From contig NZ_CP007597.1 of the NCBI RefSeq assembly GCF_000661955.1, forward strand, positions 3,026,755 to 3,090,754: a stretch of 64,000 nucleotides of DNA. Reading direction: 5' to 3'. The stretch's first letter is position 1, and each line of letters starts with the position of its first letter. The DNA is from Stenotrophomonas rhizophila. Lineage in GTDB: Bacteria; Pseudomonadota; Gammaproteobacteria; Xanthomonadales; Xanthomonadaceae. Below are positions 53,732-63,184 of the stretch, piece after piece. The position numbers and the translations under genes were made by a program. The notes below the pieces were generated by a model, which saw only the letters and a program-made list of their open reading frames with translations, did no database searches and was not told the DNA's origin.

Positions 53732-54505
53732 TCAGACCTGCGATTCGCCGGGCGAGAGGGTCAGCACGTCCACGCCGGTCTCGGTGACCGCGATCATGTG
53801 CTCCCACTGTGCCGACAACTTGCGGTCCTTGGTCACCACGGTCCAGCCATCGGGCAGCACCTTGTTGTAGCGGGTGCCCTCGTTGATCATCGGTTCGATG
53901 GTGAAGGTCATGCCCGGCTGCAGCACCAGACCCTGGCCCGGGCGGCCGTAATGCACCACCTGCGGCTCATCGTGGTAGACCTTGCCGATGCCGTGGCCGC
54001 AGTACTCGCGCACCACGCTGAAACGCTCGCCTTCGGCCAGGCTCTGGATGGCATGGCCGATGTCGCCCAGGGTGGCGCCCGGCTTGACCGCACGGATGCC
54101 GGCCCACATGGCCTGGTAGGTGGTGTCGACCAGACGCTTGGCCATCGTCGACGGCGTACCGGCGTAGTACATGCGGCTGGTGTCGCCGTGCCAGCCGTCC
54201 TTGATCACGGTGACATCGATGTTGACGATGTCGCCGTCCTTGAGGACCTTGGCTTCGCTGGGAATGCCGTGGCAGATCACGTTGTTGACCGACGTGCAGA
54301 CCGTCTTGGGGAAGCCACGGTAGCCGACGTTGGCCGGCGTGGCCTTCTGCACGTTGATGATGTGGTCGTGGCAGATGCGGTCCAGCTCTTCGGTCGTCAC
54401 GCCGGGCTTTACATACGGGGTGACGATGTCGAGCACCTCGCTGGCCAGGCGGCCGGCGATGCGCATCAGTTCGATTTCCTGGGGGGTTTTCAGATTCACG
54501 CTCAT
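53732..54505 (-). CDS. map: methionine aminopeptidase type I
   Basis: A 257-residue di-metal enzyme removing the initiator Met. The ligands are visible in VNIDVTVIKDGWHGDTSRM (Asp, Asp), GHGIGKVYHDEP (His), FTIEPMI (Glu) and QWEHMIAVTETG (Glu). First gene of the map-glnD-dapD operon. It is normally divergent from rpsB; here a fimbrial operon lies between. Confidence 0.96.
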   Translation of the reverse strand: MSVNLKTPQEIELMRIAGRLASEVLDIVTPYVKPGVTTEELDRICHDHIINVQKATPANVGYRGFPKTVCTSVNNVICHGIPSEAKVLKDGDIVNIDVTVIKDGWHGDTSRMYYAGTPSTMAKRLVDTTYQAMWAGIRAVKPGATLGDIGHAIQSLAEGERFSVVREYCGHGIGKVYHDEPQVVHYGRPGQGLVLQPGMTFTIEPMINEGTRYNKVLPDGWTVVTKDRKLSAQWEHMIAVTETGVDVLTLSPGESQV

Positions 54506-54769
54506 GGCGCCCATTATCGCCGATCCGGGACCAATCTGAACGGGATCGGGTGGAACGCTGACAGCCGGGATTGGGGCTGGGCCTTGGTCAGATAGCTGAA
54601 CCAGCGTGATCTGCATCGCAAAACGCGCCCCCATGCCGAAAACGGCCATCGATTTCCCCGGATCTCACGGCTCCCATACAGGGCCGAACCTATAACCGGG
54701 ACAAGACCGCAGTAGAAGTCCGGCAGCATCGTGTTGTTCAGCAAGGACCGTCGTCCAAGGAGCATGCCC

Positions 54770-55294
54770 ATGCGATTTCTCCGCACTACCGTACTCAGCC
54801 TGGCCGTCGCCAGCCTGGCCGCGCCCGCCCTGGCGGCCGATACCACCACCTTCAACGTCAAGATCATCATCACCAAGGCGTGCACGATCACCGCCGCGGC
54901 CGCCACCGACGTGGACTTCGGTTCGGCCCTGTCCACCGCCACCACTCCGTCGAACGCGCAGGGCACGATCACCGCCCAGTGCTCGGCGCTGACCCCGTAT
55001 ACGGTTGCCCTCAACGCAGGCGCCAATGCCGGCACGGCCAATGACGTGACCACCCGGCGCATGAAGAACACCGACGTCAGCGTGACCGCCAACAACTTCG
55101 TCGGCTACCAGCTGTACCGCGATGCCGCGCATACCGACGTGTGGGGCACCACCACCGGCACCAACACCGCCGCCGGCATCGGCACCGGCCTGGCACAGAC
55201 GCTCAACGTCTACGGCCAGATCGCCAACCCCAGCGTCAACAACGCCGCTGCGGGCAACTACCAGGACACCATCACCGCCACCATCACCTACTGA
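54770..55294 (+). CDS. spore coat U (SCPU) domain major pilin, Csu type
   Basis: A 174-residue secreted protein: signal peptide ending ALA-AD, one SCPU domain with the CTI cysteine near its start and the donor-strand-like end ATITY. Such proteins are the shaft pilins of archaic chaperone-usher fimbriae (CsuA/B). AAGGAG is seven bases before ATG 54770; an ATG two codons earlier is too near. First gene of the operon. Confidence 0.9.
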   Translation: MRFLRTTVLSLAVASLAAPALAADTTTFNVKIIITKACTITAAAATDVDFGSALSTATTPSNAQGTITAQCSALTPYTVALNAGANAGTANDVTTRRMKNTDVSVTANNFVGYQLYRDAAHTDVWGTTTGTNTAAGIGTGLAQTLNVYGQIANPSVNNAAAGNYQDTITATITY

Positions 55295-55303
55295 GGGTCC
55301 GCC

Positions 55304-56050
55304 ATGCCGATTTCCGCAGGGCGACGCCCGTGGCGGTTCGGGTACGCGGCCCTTGGCTGGCTGTGGCTGCTGATGGGGAGCGCCACCGCCGCGAGCCTGC
55401 AGGTCGCCCCTACTTCGTTGCAGCTCACGCCGCGCCAGAACGCCGACGCGCTGTGGCTCACCAACAGCGGCACCGCACCAGTCCAGGTGCAGGTGAGGGT
55501 GTTCGAATGGCGCCAGGACGGCGGCCAGGACCAGCTTCTGCCCACCACCGAGCTGCAGGTGAGCCCACCCATGCAGGCGCTGGCCGCCGGCCAGCAGCAG
55601 CTGATCCGGGTGGTGCGCAGCGACCCCGCCCCGCCCGCCGCCCAACGCGCCTACCGGGTGGTGGTGGATGAACTGCCCAGCGCGGTGCCACAGGGCACCG
55701 GCATGCAGTTCGTGCTGCGTTATTCCATGCCGGTGTTCATCCAGCCCGCGGGCGAGGCCCCGCTCAAACACGCGCTGCAGGCCCGCCTGCTGCGGCTTGA
55801 TGACGGGCGGCCGGCCCTGGAGGTACACAACAGCGGCAACAGCTATGCGCAACTGGCCGATATCGGCCTGGGCAGTGCGGATCGGCCGCAGATCGTGCAC
55901 CCCGGCCTGCTCGGCTATGTCCTGGGCGGACAGACCATGCGCTGGCCGCTGGATGTTCCGGCGGCCCGCCTGGCAGGCGCCACGTTCTCGGCGAAGATCA
56001 ATGGCGAGTCGGCCCAGACGCCGCTGCCCGTCGCGCCTGCGGCTCGCTGA
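55304..56050 (+). CDS. archaic-type periplasmic pilus chaperone
   Basis: A 248-residue chaperone with a signal peptide, PapD-like two-Ig fold: LQVAPTSLQLTPRQNADALWLTN edge strand and the RVVVDELP and ALEVHNSG region of Csu-type chaperones. It caps the pilin subunits until transfer to the usher. It lies 9 bases after the pilin gene. Confidence 0.9.
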   Translation: MPISAGRRPWRFGYAALGWLWLLMGSATAASLQVAPTSLQLTPRQNADALWLTNSGTAPVQVQVRVFEWRQDGGQDQLLPTTELQVSPPMQALAAGQQQLIRVVRSDPAPPAAQRAYRVVVDELPSAVPQGTGMQFVLRYSMPVFIQPAGEAPLKHALQARLLRLDDGRPALEVHNSGNSYAQLADIGLGSADRPQIVHPGLLGYVLGGQTMRWPLDVPAARLAGATFSAKINGESAQTPLPVAPAAR

Positions 56051-56057
56051 GGCCTGC

Positions 56058-58406
56058 ATGCGGATGCTGCTCACCGCGACGCTGGCACCGTGCGCGGCGA
56101 TGGCGGCCGACGCGGACATCGGGGTGTCCGGCGAAGCCCTGCTTCCGCCCCCGACGCCACTGACCGCCGGGCAGACACTGTACCTGGAGGTGACCCTCAA
56201 CCAGGCACCGCGCGGCCTGCTGCCCTTCACCGAGCTGCAGGGCCGGCTGATGGCCTCGCCCGCGACCCTGCGCCAGCTCGGCTTTTCGGCACGGGGCGAG
56301 GAACCGGTCGCGCTGGACCTGCTCAGCGGCGTAGTGGTGCGCTACGACGCGAGCCTGCAGACGCTGGCCCTGGACGTGCCGCTGGAGCAGCTGTCGTTGC
56401 CGACCACACGGCTGGAGCGCCCGGCCGAAACCGCACCGACAGCGGCGGCATCGCCCGGCGCGCTGCTCAACTACGACGTGTACGGCAGCCACACCGAAGG
56501 CGGCGGCAACCTCGCCCTGACCACCGAACTGCGCCTGTTCGGGCTGGGTCGCGGCGTGTTCGAATCCAGTGCACTGCTGCGCACCTACCAGGATCCGGAA
56601 GACCGCCAGTGGCGGGGTGAAAGCGTGCGCCTGGATACCGCGTGGCGGCTGGATTTCCCCGATTCGGCCGTCACCCTCACGGTGGGCGACTTCTACAGCG
56701 GCTTCGTCGACTGGAGCCGCCCGGTGCGCATGGGCGGCGTGCAGATCGGGCGCAACTACGGCCTGCAACCCTATCGCGTACTGACCCCCACCCCCACCTT
56801 CCTCGGCGAGGCGGTGGTGCCCTCCAATGTGGAGCTGTATGTGGACGGCCTGCGCCAGTACAACGGCGAGGTCCCGGTCGGGCCGTTCCAGCTGGCCGCG
56901 CAACCCGGCATCAGCGGCATCGGCAACGCCCAGGTGGTCATCACCGACGCGTTCGGCCGCATGCAGACCCTGGACTTCGCGTTCTACGGCGCCCAGCAAC
57001 TGCTGGCCAAGGGGTTGTCGGACTGGTCGGCCGGCGTGGGCCGGATGCGCCGCGACTACGGCATCCGCTCGTTCGGCTACGAAGCGCCGGTGATCGGCAG
57101 CGCGACCTGGCGCTACGGCGCCAGCGACAGCTTCACCGCCGAGACGCACCTGGAAGGCGGCGGCGGGGTGCTCAATGGCGGGGCCGGTGGCTGGTGGCTG
57201 CTTGGCGGCGCCGGCGTGCTCAACGCCGCCTACGCGCACAGCCGCCTGGACGGTCTGCAGGGCGGCCAGTATTCGCTGGGGTACAGCTGGAACAACCGGC
57301 GCTTCAACCTCAACCTGCTCACCCGGCGCACCCATGGCGACTACCGCGACCTGGGCGCGCTGCAGAACACGCTGCCGCCGGACATCAGCGAACAGGCCAC
57401 CGTGGGCCTCAACCTGGCACGCGCCGGCTCGCTCAGCGCCAGCTACCTGCGGCTGCGCTATCCCGACGGCGATGACAACCGCTACGCCAGCCTGTTCTGG
57501 TCGCGCAGCTTCGGCGAGCGCTGGTCGGCCTACCTGTCGTTCAACCAGAACCTGTCCGACAGCGACGACCGCAGCGCCTACCTGTCGGTGTCGGCCGCGC
57601 TCGGCCGCACCCGCCAGAGCAGCGTGTCGGCGCAGCGCAACGGCGAGCGCGTGACCTACGTGGCCGACGTCTCCCAACCGGTGCCAGGCGATGGCAGCCA
57701 GGGCGGATACGGCTGGCGCGTGCAGGCGCGCGGTGGCGATGACGGCGCCGGCGGGCTGGCCGAACTGGGCTGGCTCAACCAGGTAGGCCGCTACGCGCTG
57801 GGCTATTCACGGCAGGGCGATTTCGACTACGGCTATGCCAACGCCAGCGGCAGCCTGGTGTGGATGGGCGGGCATCTGTTTGCCGCGCGCGAAGTAACCG
57901 ATGCGTTCGCGCTGGTCTCCACCGATGGCCACCCCGGCATTCCGGTGCGGCTGGAAAACCGCCTGATCGGCAGTACCGACCGTAACGGCCTGCTGCTGGT
58001 GACCTCGCTGCTGTCCTGGCAGCGCAACCGGCTCTCGATCGACACCCTGGACCTGCCCGCGGACATGCGCGCCGACCGCGTGGATGCCTGGGTCACTCCG
58101 CGCCAGAGCGCCGGGCTGGGCGTGAACTTCGGCCTGCGCCGCACCCTGGCCTGGAGCGTGGTGCTGCAGGATGCCGCCGGCCTGCCGCTGCCGGTGGGCA
58201 GCACCGTGCTGCTGCCCGGCGGGCGTACCGCCACGGTGGGCTACGACGGCGAGACCTACCTGGAAGACGTGGCCTTGCCGGCCGACCTGCAGGTACAACT
58301 GCCGGACGGCCGCTGCAGCGTACGGCTGGCCCCGGCCGTGGCCCCCACCTCGCCCGGCACCACGCGGATCGGCCCGCTGCGCTGCCTGCCGGTGCCCGCG
58401 CGATGA
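56058..58406 (+). CDS. fimbrial usher protein, archaic (Csu) type
   Basis: A 782-residue outer-membrane usher: signal peptide, N-terminal chaperone-binding domain, a 24-strand barrel with plug domain (NVELYVDGLRQYNGEVPVGPF) and C-terminal domains with paired cysteines (GRCSVRL, GPLRCLPV). It assembles and secretes the fimbria. The frame is open upstream into the chaperone gene; 56058 begins the signal. Confidence 0.92.
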   Translation: MRMLLTATLAPCAAMAADADIGVSGEALLPPPTPLTAGQTLYLEVTLNQAPRGLLPFTELQGRLMASPATLRQLGFSARGEEPVALDLLSGVVVRYDASLQTLALDVPLEQLSLPTTRLERPAETAPTAAASPGALLNYDVYGSHTEGGGNLALTTELRLFGLGRGVFESSALLRTYQDPEDRQWRGESVRLDTAWRLDFPDSAVTLTVGDFYSGFVDWSRPVRMGGVQIGRNYGLQPYRVLTPTPTFLGEAVVPSNVELYVDGLRQYNGEVPVGPFQLAAQPGISGIGNAQVVITDAFGRMQTLDFAFYGAQQLLAKGLSDWSAGVGRMRRDYGIRSFGYEAPVIGSATWRYGASDSFTAETHLEGGGGVLNGGAGGWWLLGGAGVLNAAYAHSRLDGLQGGQYSLGYSWNNRRFNLNLLTRRTHGDYRDLGALQNTLPPDISEQATVGLNLARAGSLSASYLRLRYPDGDDNRYASLFWSRSFGERWSAYLSFNQNLSDSDDRSAYLSVSAALGRTRQSSVSAQRNGERVTYVADVSQPVPGDGSQGGYGWRVQARGGDDGAGGLAELGWLNQVGRYALGYSRQGDFDYGYANASGSLVWMGGHLFAAREVTDAFALVSTDGHPGIPVRLENRLIGSTDRNGLLLVTSLLSWQRNRLSIDTLDLPADMRADRVDAWVTPRQSAGLGVNFGLRRTLAWSVVLQDAAGLPLPVGSTVLLPGGRTATVGYDGETYLEDVALPADLQVQLPDGRCSVRLAPAVAPTSPGTTRIGPLRCLPVPAR

Positions 58407-59452
58407 ACGCCGTGCGGTTGATCGCCGTGCTGCTGGTACTGGCGCTGGCCTGCCATATCGCCCCGGCGCGTGCGGCTACCACCTGCACGGCCACCGCGCC
58501 GACCGCACTGGCGTTCGGCACCATCACCAACGGTGCAGCCACCGCGACCAACGCCGTGACCAGCTTCACCATCACCTGCACCACCGCCGCACTGAGCGTC
58601 CTCGGCAGCGCCAGCGTGCGCGCCTGCCTGAAGATCGGCACCGGCAGTACCGGCAGCACCCTGCTGCCCACCCGCAGCATGACCAACGCCAGCGCCGACC
58701 CGATGGCCTTCCAGCTGTACACCAATGCGGGGCGCACCACGGTGTGGGGCACGGTACCCGCCGGGACCCCGCCCGCTGCGGTGGTCACGCTCAGCTACGC
58801 CGTACCCCTGCTCACCGGCGGCAGCGGCGCCCAGACCATCACCGTGTACGGGCAGGTGCCGGCCGCGCAGGTGCTGTCGGCCGGCAGCTTCGCCAGCACG
58901 TTCACCGCCGCCAACGTCAGCCTGGAATACGCGTACAACGAGAGCGTCATCGGTACCGCGCAGCCGCCGGCGCTGTGCACCACGGCCAGTGGCGTCAGCG
59001 GCCACAAGACCGCCGACAGCGCCTTCCCGTTCACCGTCAGCGCCAACGTGCTGCCCCAGTGCAGCACCTACGTCACCACGGACATGGATTTCGGCAGCAA
59101 TGCCGGGGCGATCACTGCCAACCGGGACCGCACCTCCACCATCGGCCTGACCTGCATCAACCGCACCGCCTACAGCATCGGCCTGGACAACGGGCAGAGT
59201 GCGCAGGGCACCACCCGGCGCATGCGCTTCACCGCACCGGACAGCAGCGTCTACTACATTCCCTACGAGCTGTACCGCGACCCGGCACGCTCGCAGCGCT
59301 GGGGCAACACCCTCAACACCGACACCCAGTCCGGCACCGGCAACGGCGCGGCGCAGACGCTGACGGTGTACGGCCGGGCCCCGCCTACCACTGGCGCGAT
59401 ACCTGCGCAGGGCAGCTATAACGACGTGATAACCGTCACCATCACTTATTGA
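58403..59452 (+). CDS. two-domain SCPU fimbrial adhesin/tip protein
   Basis: A 349-residue secreted protein with signal peptide ARA-AT and two consecutive SCPU domains (about 26-183 and 190-349), each with the conserved cysteine pair and closing TITY-type strand. A longer two-domain subunit after the usher matches the CsuE-type tip adhesin. It overlaps the usher by an ATGA. Confidence 0.85.
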   Translation: MNAVRLIAVLLVLALACHIAPARAATTCTATAPTALAFGTITNGAATATNAVTSFTITCTTAALSVLGSASVRACLKIGTGSTGSTLLPTRSMTNASADPMAFQLYTNAGRTTVWGTVPAGTPPAAVVTLSYAVPLLTGGSGAQTITVYGQVPAAQVLSAGSFASTFTAANVSLEYAYNESVIGTAQPPALCTTASGVSGHKTADSAFPFTVSANVLPQCSTYVTTDMDFGSNAGAITANRDRTSTIGLTCINRTAYSIGLDNGQSAQGTTRRMRFTAPDSSVYYIPYELYRDPARSQRWGNTLNTDTQSGTGNGAAQTLTVYGRAPPTTGAIPAQGSYNDVITVTITY

Positions 59453-59526
59453 ACTAGTCCACACATCGACTCAAGCGGGTGCGATCCCGGCCGTTAACGG
59501 TCGCATCCCCCGCCGTGCGATGTTCG

Positions 59527-59814
59527 ATGCCCCCGCGATCGCCTTCCGTCGTCCTGGCCAGCCTGCTGGCGCTCTGTGCCGCCGCATCGCCCGCCACCGC
59601 CCGCCCCGCCGCGGGCGGCAGCGCCGGGCTGCGGATCGGGGTGCGGATCGCCGCGGACTGCAGCCGCCCCGGCACGTCCCACGAACCGGCCTGCCGACCC
59701 GCACAGCAGCGCAGCGACGGTCGCCAGCCGGTCCCCGCCCAGGTGACGGCCCTGAGCCCGGCGCCCGCGACATCGCGCCCCGGGCAGCCGGACGTGGTCA
59801 CGGTCACTTACTGA
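59527..59814 (+). CDS. short SCPU-like pilin remnant or mini-subunit
   Basis: A 95-residue ORF with a signal peptide (SPSVVLASLLALCAAASPATA), one strand-like segment LRIGVRIAADCSRP and the SCPU-type end VVTVTY, but the domain middle is missing (SCPU domains need about 140 residues). Stop and next start overlap (TGATG), so it is translated as part of the operon. It may be a deleted pilin or a minor subunit. Confidence 0.55.
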   Translation: MPPRSPSVVLASLLALCAAASPATARPAAGGSAGLRIGVRIAADCSRPGTSHEPACRPAQQRSDGRQPVPAQVTALSPAPATSRPGQPDVVTVTY

Positions 59815-60512
59815 TGCGACCCGCCGCGGCACTCGTGCTCGGTGCGCTGGCGGCGCTGCCTGTGCACGCCCTGCAGATCAGCCCGGTCCGCGTGTCGGTA
59901 CCGGCCGGCCCGGCCCATGCCGAGCTGTGGCTGGCCAACCCCGACGGCGCAGCCTGGTCTGGCCAGGCCCGGCTGTACCGCTGGGAACAGGCGGGCGACC
60001 AGGAACGGCTGGTGCCCGCCGCGGACCTGGCGGTGAGCCCGACCCGGCTGGAGATCGCGCCGGGCCAGCGCCAGCGGGTCCGCGTGGTCCGCCTCGGCGC
60101 CGTGCCCGACGCCGTCCAGCACGGCTACCGGCTGGTGATCAGCCCGGACCCGGGCGCCGGCGTTGCACGGTACTCACTGCCGGTGTTCGTGGAGCCCGAC
60201 AGGCCGGGGGTGCCGCTGCCACGGGTGCGGGTCGGCACCGATGGCAACCCGTCGGCGCCGCGCCTGCGCCTCTATAATGACGGCGACGGCCATGCCCACC
60301 TGGAAGATCTCGTCTTCGTGGACGCCCACGGGCGTCGCCACCCGCTGATCGAGGGCCTGGCCGGCTATGTGCTGCCGCGCAGTGCCCGCAGCTGGGACCT
60401 GCCGCCGCGGCCGGATGGCTACGCCGGCGGCCAGTTCCGGGCCCGGCTCAACGATGCCGCCGACGCTCCGCTTGCTCCCGCGATTGCGCCTGCGCCCGGC
60501 ACCGGGCTATAA
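59814..60512 (+). CDS. second periplasmic pilus chaperone
   Basis: A 232-residue chaperone-like protein with signal peptide, the edge strand [13 protein letters not shown] and YSLPVFVEP typical of the archaic PapD-like family. It is shorter and diverged from the first chaperone in the operon. Last gene; its 3' end overlaps the rpsB promoter region. Confidence 0.85.
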   Translation: MRPAAALVLGALAALPVHALQISPVRVSVPAGPAHAELWLANPDGAAWSGQARLYRWEQAGDQERLVPAADLAVSPTRLEIAPGQRQRVRVVRLGAVPDAVQHGYRLVISPDPGAGVARYSLPVFVEPDRPGVPLPRVRVGTDGNPSAPRLRLYNDGDGHAHLEDLVFVDAHGRRHPLIEGLAGYVLPRSARSWDLPPRPDGYAGGQFRARLNDAADAPLAPAIAPAPGTGL

Positions 60513-60513
60513 T
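60484..60513 (+). promoter_or_regulatory. predicted rpsB promoter
   Basis: -35 TTGCGC (60484-60489), 18-base spacer, -10 TATAAT (60508-60513), overlapping the end of the chaperone gene. It leaves a leader of about 200 nt before rpsB, a place where S2 often regulates its own mRNA; no specific leader structure could be confirmed by eye. Confidence 0.65.
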
Positions 60514-60723
60514 CGACCGGATCCCTGCCGCCTTGGCGCGGGAATACGTCAACACCGGACGTCACCGGTGAATTCACACCTGCCGCCCATATCCGTGCCG
60601 GGGTGCTCCGCAAGGAGTTCGGTCACGGAAGCGACAGGGAAGCCAAACCCCGGAACCACCCGCCTCGCGGCGGACCGCCCTCTATTACCCGTGGCGGCCG
60701 GTTCCCTATCAGGAGTTACTGCA

Positions 60724-61566
60724 ATGCCTCAGGTCACCATGCGTCAGATGCTGGAAGCCGGCGTCCACTTCGGCCACCAGACCCGTTACTGGAACCCCAA
60801 GATGGGCCAGTACATCTTCGGCGCCCGCGGCAAGATCCACATCATCAACCTGGAAAAGACCGTTCCGCTCTTCAATGACGCGATGAACTTCATTTCCAGC
60901 GTTGCGCAGAAGCGCGGCACCATCCTGTTCCTGGGCACCAAGCGCAGCGCCCGCGAGTCGATCCGTGAAGAAGCCGAGCGTTGCGGCATGCCCTTCATGA
61001 ACCAGCGTTGGCTGGGCGGCACCCTGACCAACTTCCGTACCGTGAAGCAGTCGGTTGCCCGCCTGAAGGAACTGGAAGCCGGCGAAACCGACGGCAGCTT
61101 CGAGAAGCTGGTCAAGCACGAAGTGCTGGGCCTGCGTCGCGAGCGCGACAAGCTGGAAGCCTCGCTGGGCGGCATCAAGGACATGAACCGTCTGCCCGAC
61201 GCGATCTTCGTCATCGATATCGGCCACGAAGACATCGCCATCAAGGAAGCCAAGAAGCTCGGCATCCCGGTGATCGCCGTGGTTGATACCAACTACAACC
61301 CGGAACTGGTCGACTACGCGATCCCGGGCAACGACGACGCCATCCGTGCCGTGCAGCTGTACGCCCGCGCCGCTGCCGACGCCGTGCTGGAAGGCAAGGC
61401 TGCTGCGCCGCACGCTGCCACCGTCCGCGAAGAAGAGTTCAGCGAAGCCGCTGCTGGCGAAGAAGCCAAGCCGGCCCGCCGCGCTCCGGCCAAGAAGGCT
61501 GCTGCCGCTCCGGCCGCTGAAGCTCCGGCTGCCGACGCTCCGGCGGCTGGCGAAGCCCAGGCCTGA
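60724..61566 (+). CDS. rpsB: 30S ribosomal protein S2
   Basis: A 280-residue ribosomal protein ([60 protein letters not shown]). From about residue 235 it has an added Ala/Pro/Lys/Glu-rich tail; E. coli S2 is 241. AGGAG lies eight bases upstream. Confidence 0.97.
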   Translation: MPQVTMRQMLEAGVHFGHQTRYWNPKMGQYIFGARGKIHIINLEKTVPLFNDAMNFISSVAQKRGTILFLGTKRSARESIREEAERCGMPFMNQRWLGGTLTNFRTVKQSVARLKELEAGETDGSFEKLVKHEVLGLRRERDKLEASLGGIKDMNRLPDAIFVIDIGHEDIAIKEAKKLGIPVIAVVDTNYNPELVDYAIPGNDDAIRAVQLYARAAADAVLEGKAAAPHAATVREEEFSEAAAGEEAKPARRAPAKKAAAAPAAEAPAADAPAAGEAQA

Positions 61567-61572
61567 TCCAGG

Positions 61573-61598
61573 CCCACGGTGGGCGCCACGCGCCCACC
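61573..61598 (+). promoter_or_regulatory. hairpin between rpsB and tsf
   Basis: GGTGGGCG/CGCCCACC-type stem with a 4-base loop soon after rpsB and no U-tract, likely a partial terminator that adjusts the S2:EF-Ts ratio. Confidence 0.5.
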
Positions 61599-61692
61599 GT
61601 TCCTGTCCGCTGCCGATGGCGCGACGACAGGACACTGTCACACGGGCCGGCCACCATGCCGGCCCAACCCCTTTCTTTCGTGAGGAAATCCC

Positions 61693-62571
61693 GTGGAAAT
61701 CACTGCTTCCCTGGTCAAGGAACTGCGCGAGCGCACTGGCGCCGGCATGATGGAGTGCAAGAAGGCACTCGTCGAAAACGGCGGCAACATCGACGCCTCG
61801 GCCGAATGGCTGCGCAAGTCCGGCCTGGCCAAGGCCGACAAGAAGGCTGACCGCGTGGCTGCCGAAGGCATCATCGTGGCTGCACAGGACGGCAACAAGG
61901 CCGTGCTGGTGGAAGTCAACTCGGAAACCGACTTCGTCGCCAAGGACAGCAACTTCCTGGACTTCACCAAGGCTGTCGGCGCTACCGCGCTGAGCTCCGG
62001 TGCTGCCGACATCGACGCACTGAAGGCCGCCAAGCTGCCGACCGGTGAGACGATCGAAGAAGCCCGCGCCGCGGTGATTGCCAAGGTCGGCGAGAAGGTC
62101 GACGTGCGTCGCATCGTGCGTCTGGAATCGACCAACAACGTTGCTGCCTACGTGCACGGCGGCCGCATCGGCGTGCTGGTGGAACTGGCCGGCGGCGACG
62201 CCGAGCTGGCCCGTGGCCTGGCCATGCACGTGGCTGCGATGAACCCGCCGCACAACAAGGCGGCCGATGTGCCGGCCGAGTTCGTTGCGAAGGAAAAGGA
62301 AATCGAGCTGGCCAAGATGACCGACAAGGACAAGTCCAAGCCGGCCGACATCCTGGAAAAGATCATCAGCGGCAAGATCGCCAAGATCGTGAACGAAGTG
62401 ACGCTGTACGGCCAGCCGTACGTGCTGGACACCAACCAGTCGGTCGAGCAGGTGCTGAAGGCTGCCGGCGCGGACGTGGTGGGCTTCAAGCGCCTGGCCG
62501 TTGGCGAAGGCATCGAGAAGGTGGTGGAAGACTACGCCGCCGAAGTGATGAAGCAGGCCGGTCTGGCCTGA
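61693..62571 (+). CDS. tsf: translation elongation factor Ts
   Basis: A 292-residue EF-Ts: UBA-like start [19 protein letters not shown], then the TDFVA motif ([13 protein letters not shown]) of the core and dimerisation domain. It exchanges GDP on EF-Tu. Cotranscribed with rpsB. Confidence 0.97.
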   Translation: MEITASLVKELRERTGAGMMECKKALVENGGNIDASAEWLRKSGLAKADKKADRVAAEGIIVAAQDGNKAVLVEVNSETDFVAKDSNFLDFTKAVGATALSSGAADIDALKAAKLPTGETIEEARAAVIAKVGEKVDVRRIVRLESTNNVAAYVHGGRIGVLVELAGGDAELARGLAMHVAAMNPPHNKAADVPAEFVAKEKEIELAKMTDKDKSKPADILEKIISGKIAKIVNEVTLYGQPYVLDTNQSVEQVLKAAGADVVGFKRLAVGEGIEKVVEDYAAEVMKQAGLA

Positions 62572-62616
62572 TCCACTACGCTGTCGCTTCGGTGATGGCG
62601 GGTTGATCTGCTTCTA

Positions 62617-62647
62617 CGAAAAAACCCGGCTTCGGTCGGGTTTTTTT
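62617..62647 (+). terminator. terminator after tsf
   Basis: AAAAAACCCGGC/...GTCGGGTTTTTTT: short GC stem with TTCG loop and a run of seven T. Confidence 0.9.
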
Positions 62648-62649
62648 GT

Positions 62650-62838
62650 GGGTGGTTGTTTTTTTCGAAGCGTAAAGCGTAGGGCAAAAGCGCAGAGCTG
62701 GTTTCCTTGCTGTTTGCGGTTCCGTGCGGGCTGGCAGGCTTACCCCCTGCCGGGACACGCCGTGAACCCATCCCTGGGGGCTCGTGGGCGCCATCCATGG
62801 CGCCCAACGGTCCCGGCAGGGGGTAAGCCTGCCAGCCC
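62650..62838 (+). repeat. large composite palindromic element, copy G
   Basis: T-tract and GAAGCGTAAAGC border (62655-62700), then a palindrome whose 29-base arms (62728-62756 and 62810-62838) are perfectly complementary. Inside: ACACGCCGTGAACCCATCCC and the hairpin GGGCGCCATCCATGGCGCCC. Confidence 0.85.
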
Positions 62839-62983
62839 CGACGTTGTGTCGCTAACGGATGGATGGGGAACAGCGGGGCTGTGTTTTTGCTGTTGATTGG
62901 GCTGGTTGGGCTGTCGGTGCGGTTGGTTGGATTTGATGGTTTGGATGGTTTTTGATTTGGGGTGGGTATTAGGTGGTTTGGAG

Positions 62984-63006
62984 CAGCCGACCAACGGTCG
63001 GCTCTA
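62984..63006. repeat. SMAG palindrome (inverted)
   Basis: One GCCGACC/GGTCGGC copy with GTAG end. The surrounding 62840-63180 holds no gene; it has TTGGTTGG/GGATGGTTT-rich and CCACC-rich tracts only. Confidence 0.85.
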
Positions 63007-63184
63007 CCCCCCAATCTCCCAATGAATTCACCACCCAATCTTCCTACCTATCCACCCACCCATCTACCTCCCCGACGGCCGGCCAACTGCCGGCCACTAA
63101 CCAGCCACCAACCATCAGCAAACCGACACCCCACTGGCCGCCGGCTGCTGCCCTCCCAACCGCACCCGCACTCTGTCGGGGGTT

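Noticed and set aside
51027..53870. 947-codon plus-strand open frame
   Set aside because: Antisense to glnD, whose domains are unmistakable; the plus-strand translation has none.
60513..60723. Named rpsB leader RNA
   Set aside because: The spacing suits an S2 leader, but I could not recognise a specific conserved structure, so only the promoter was called.
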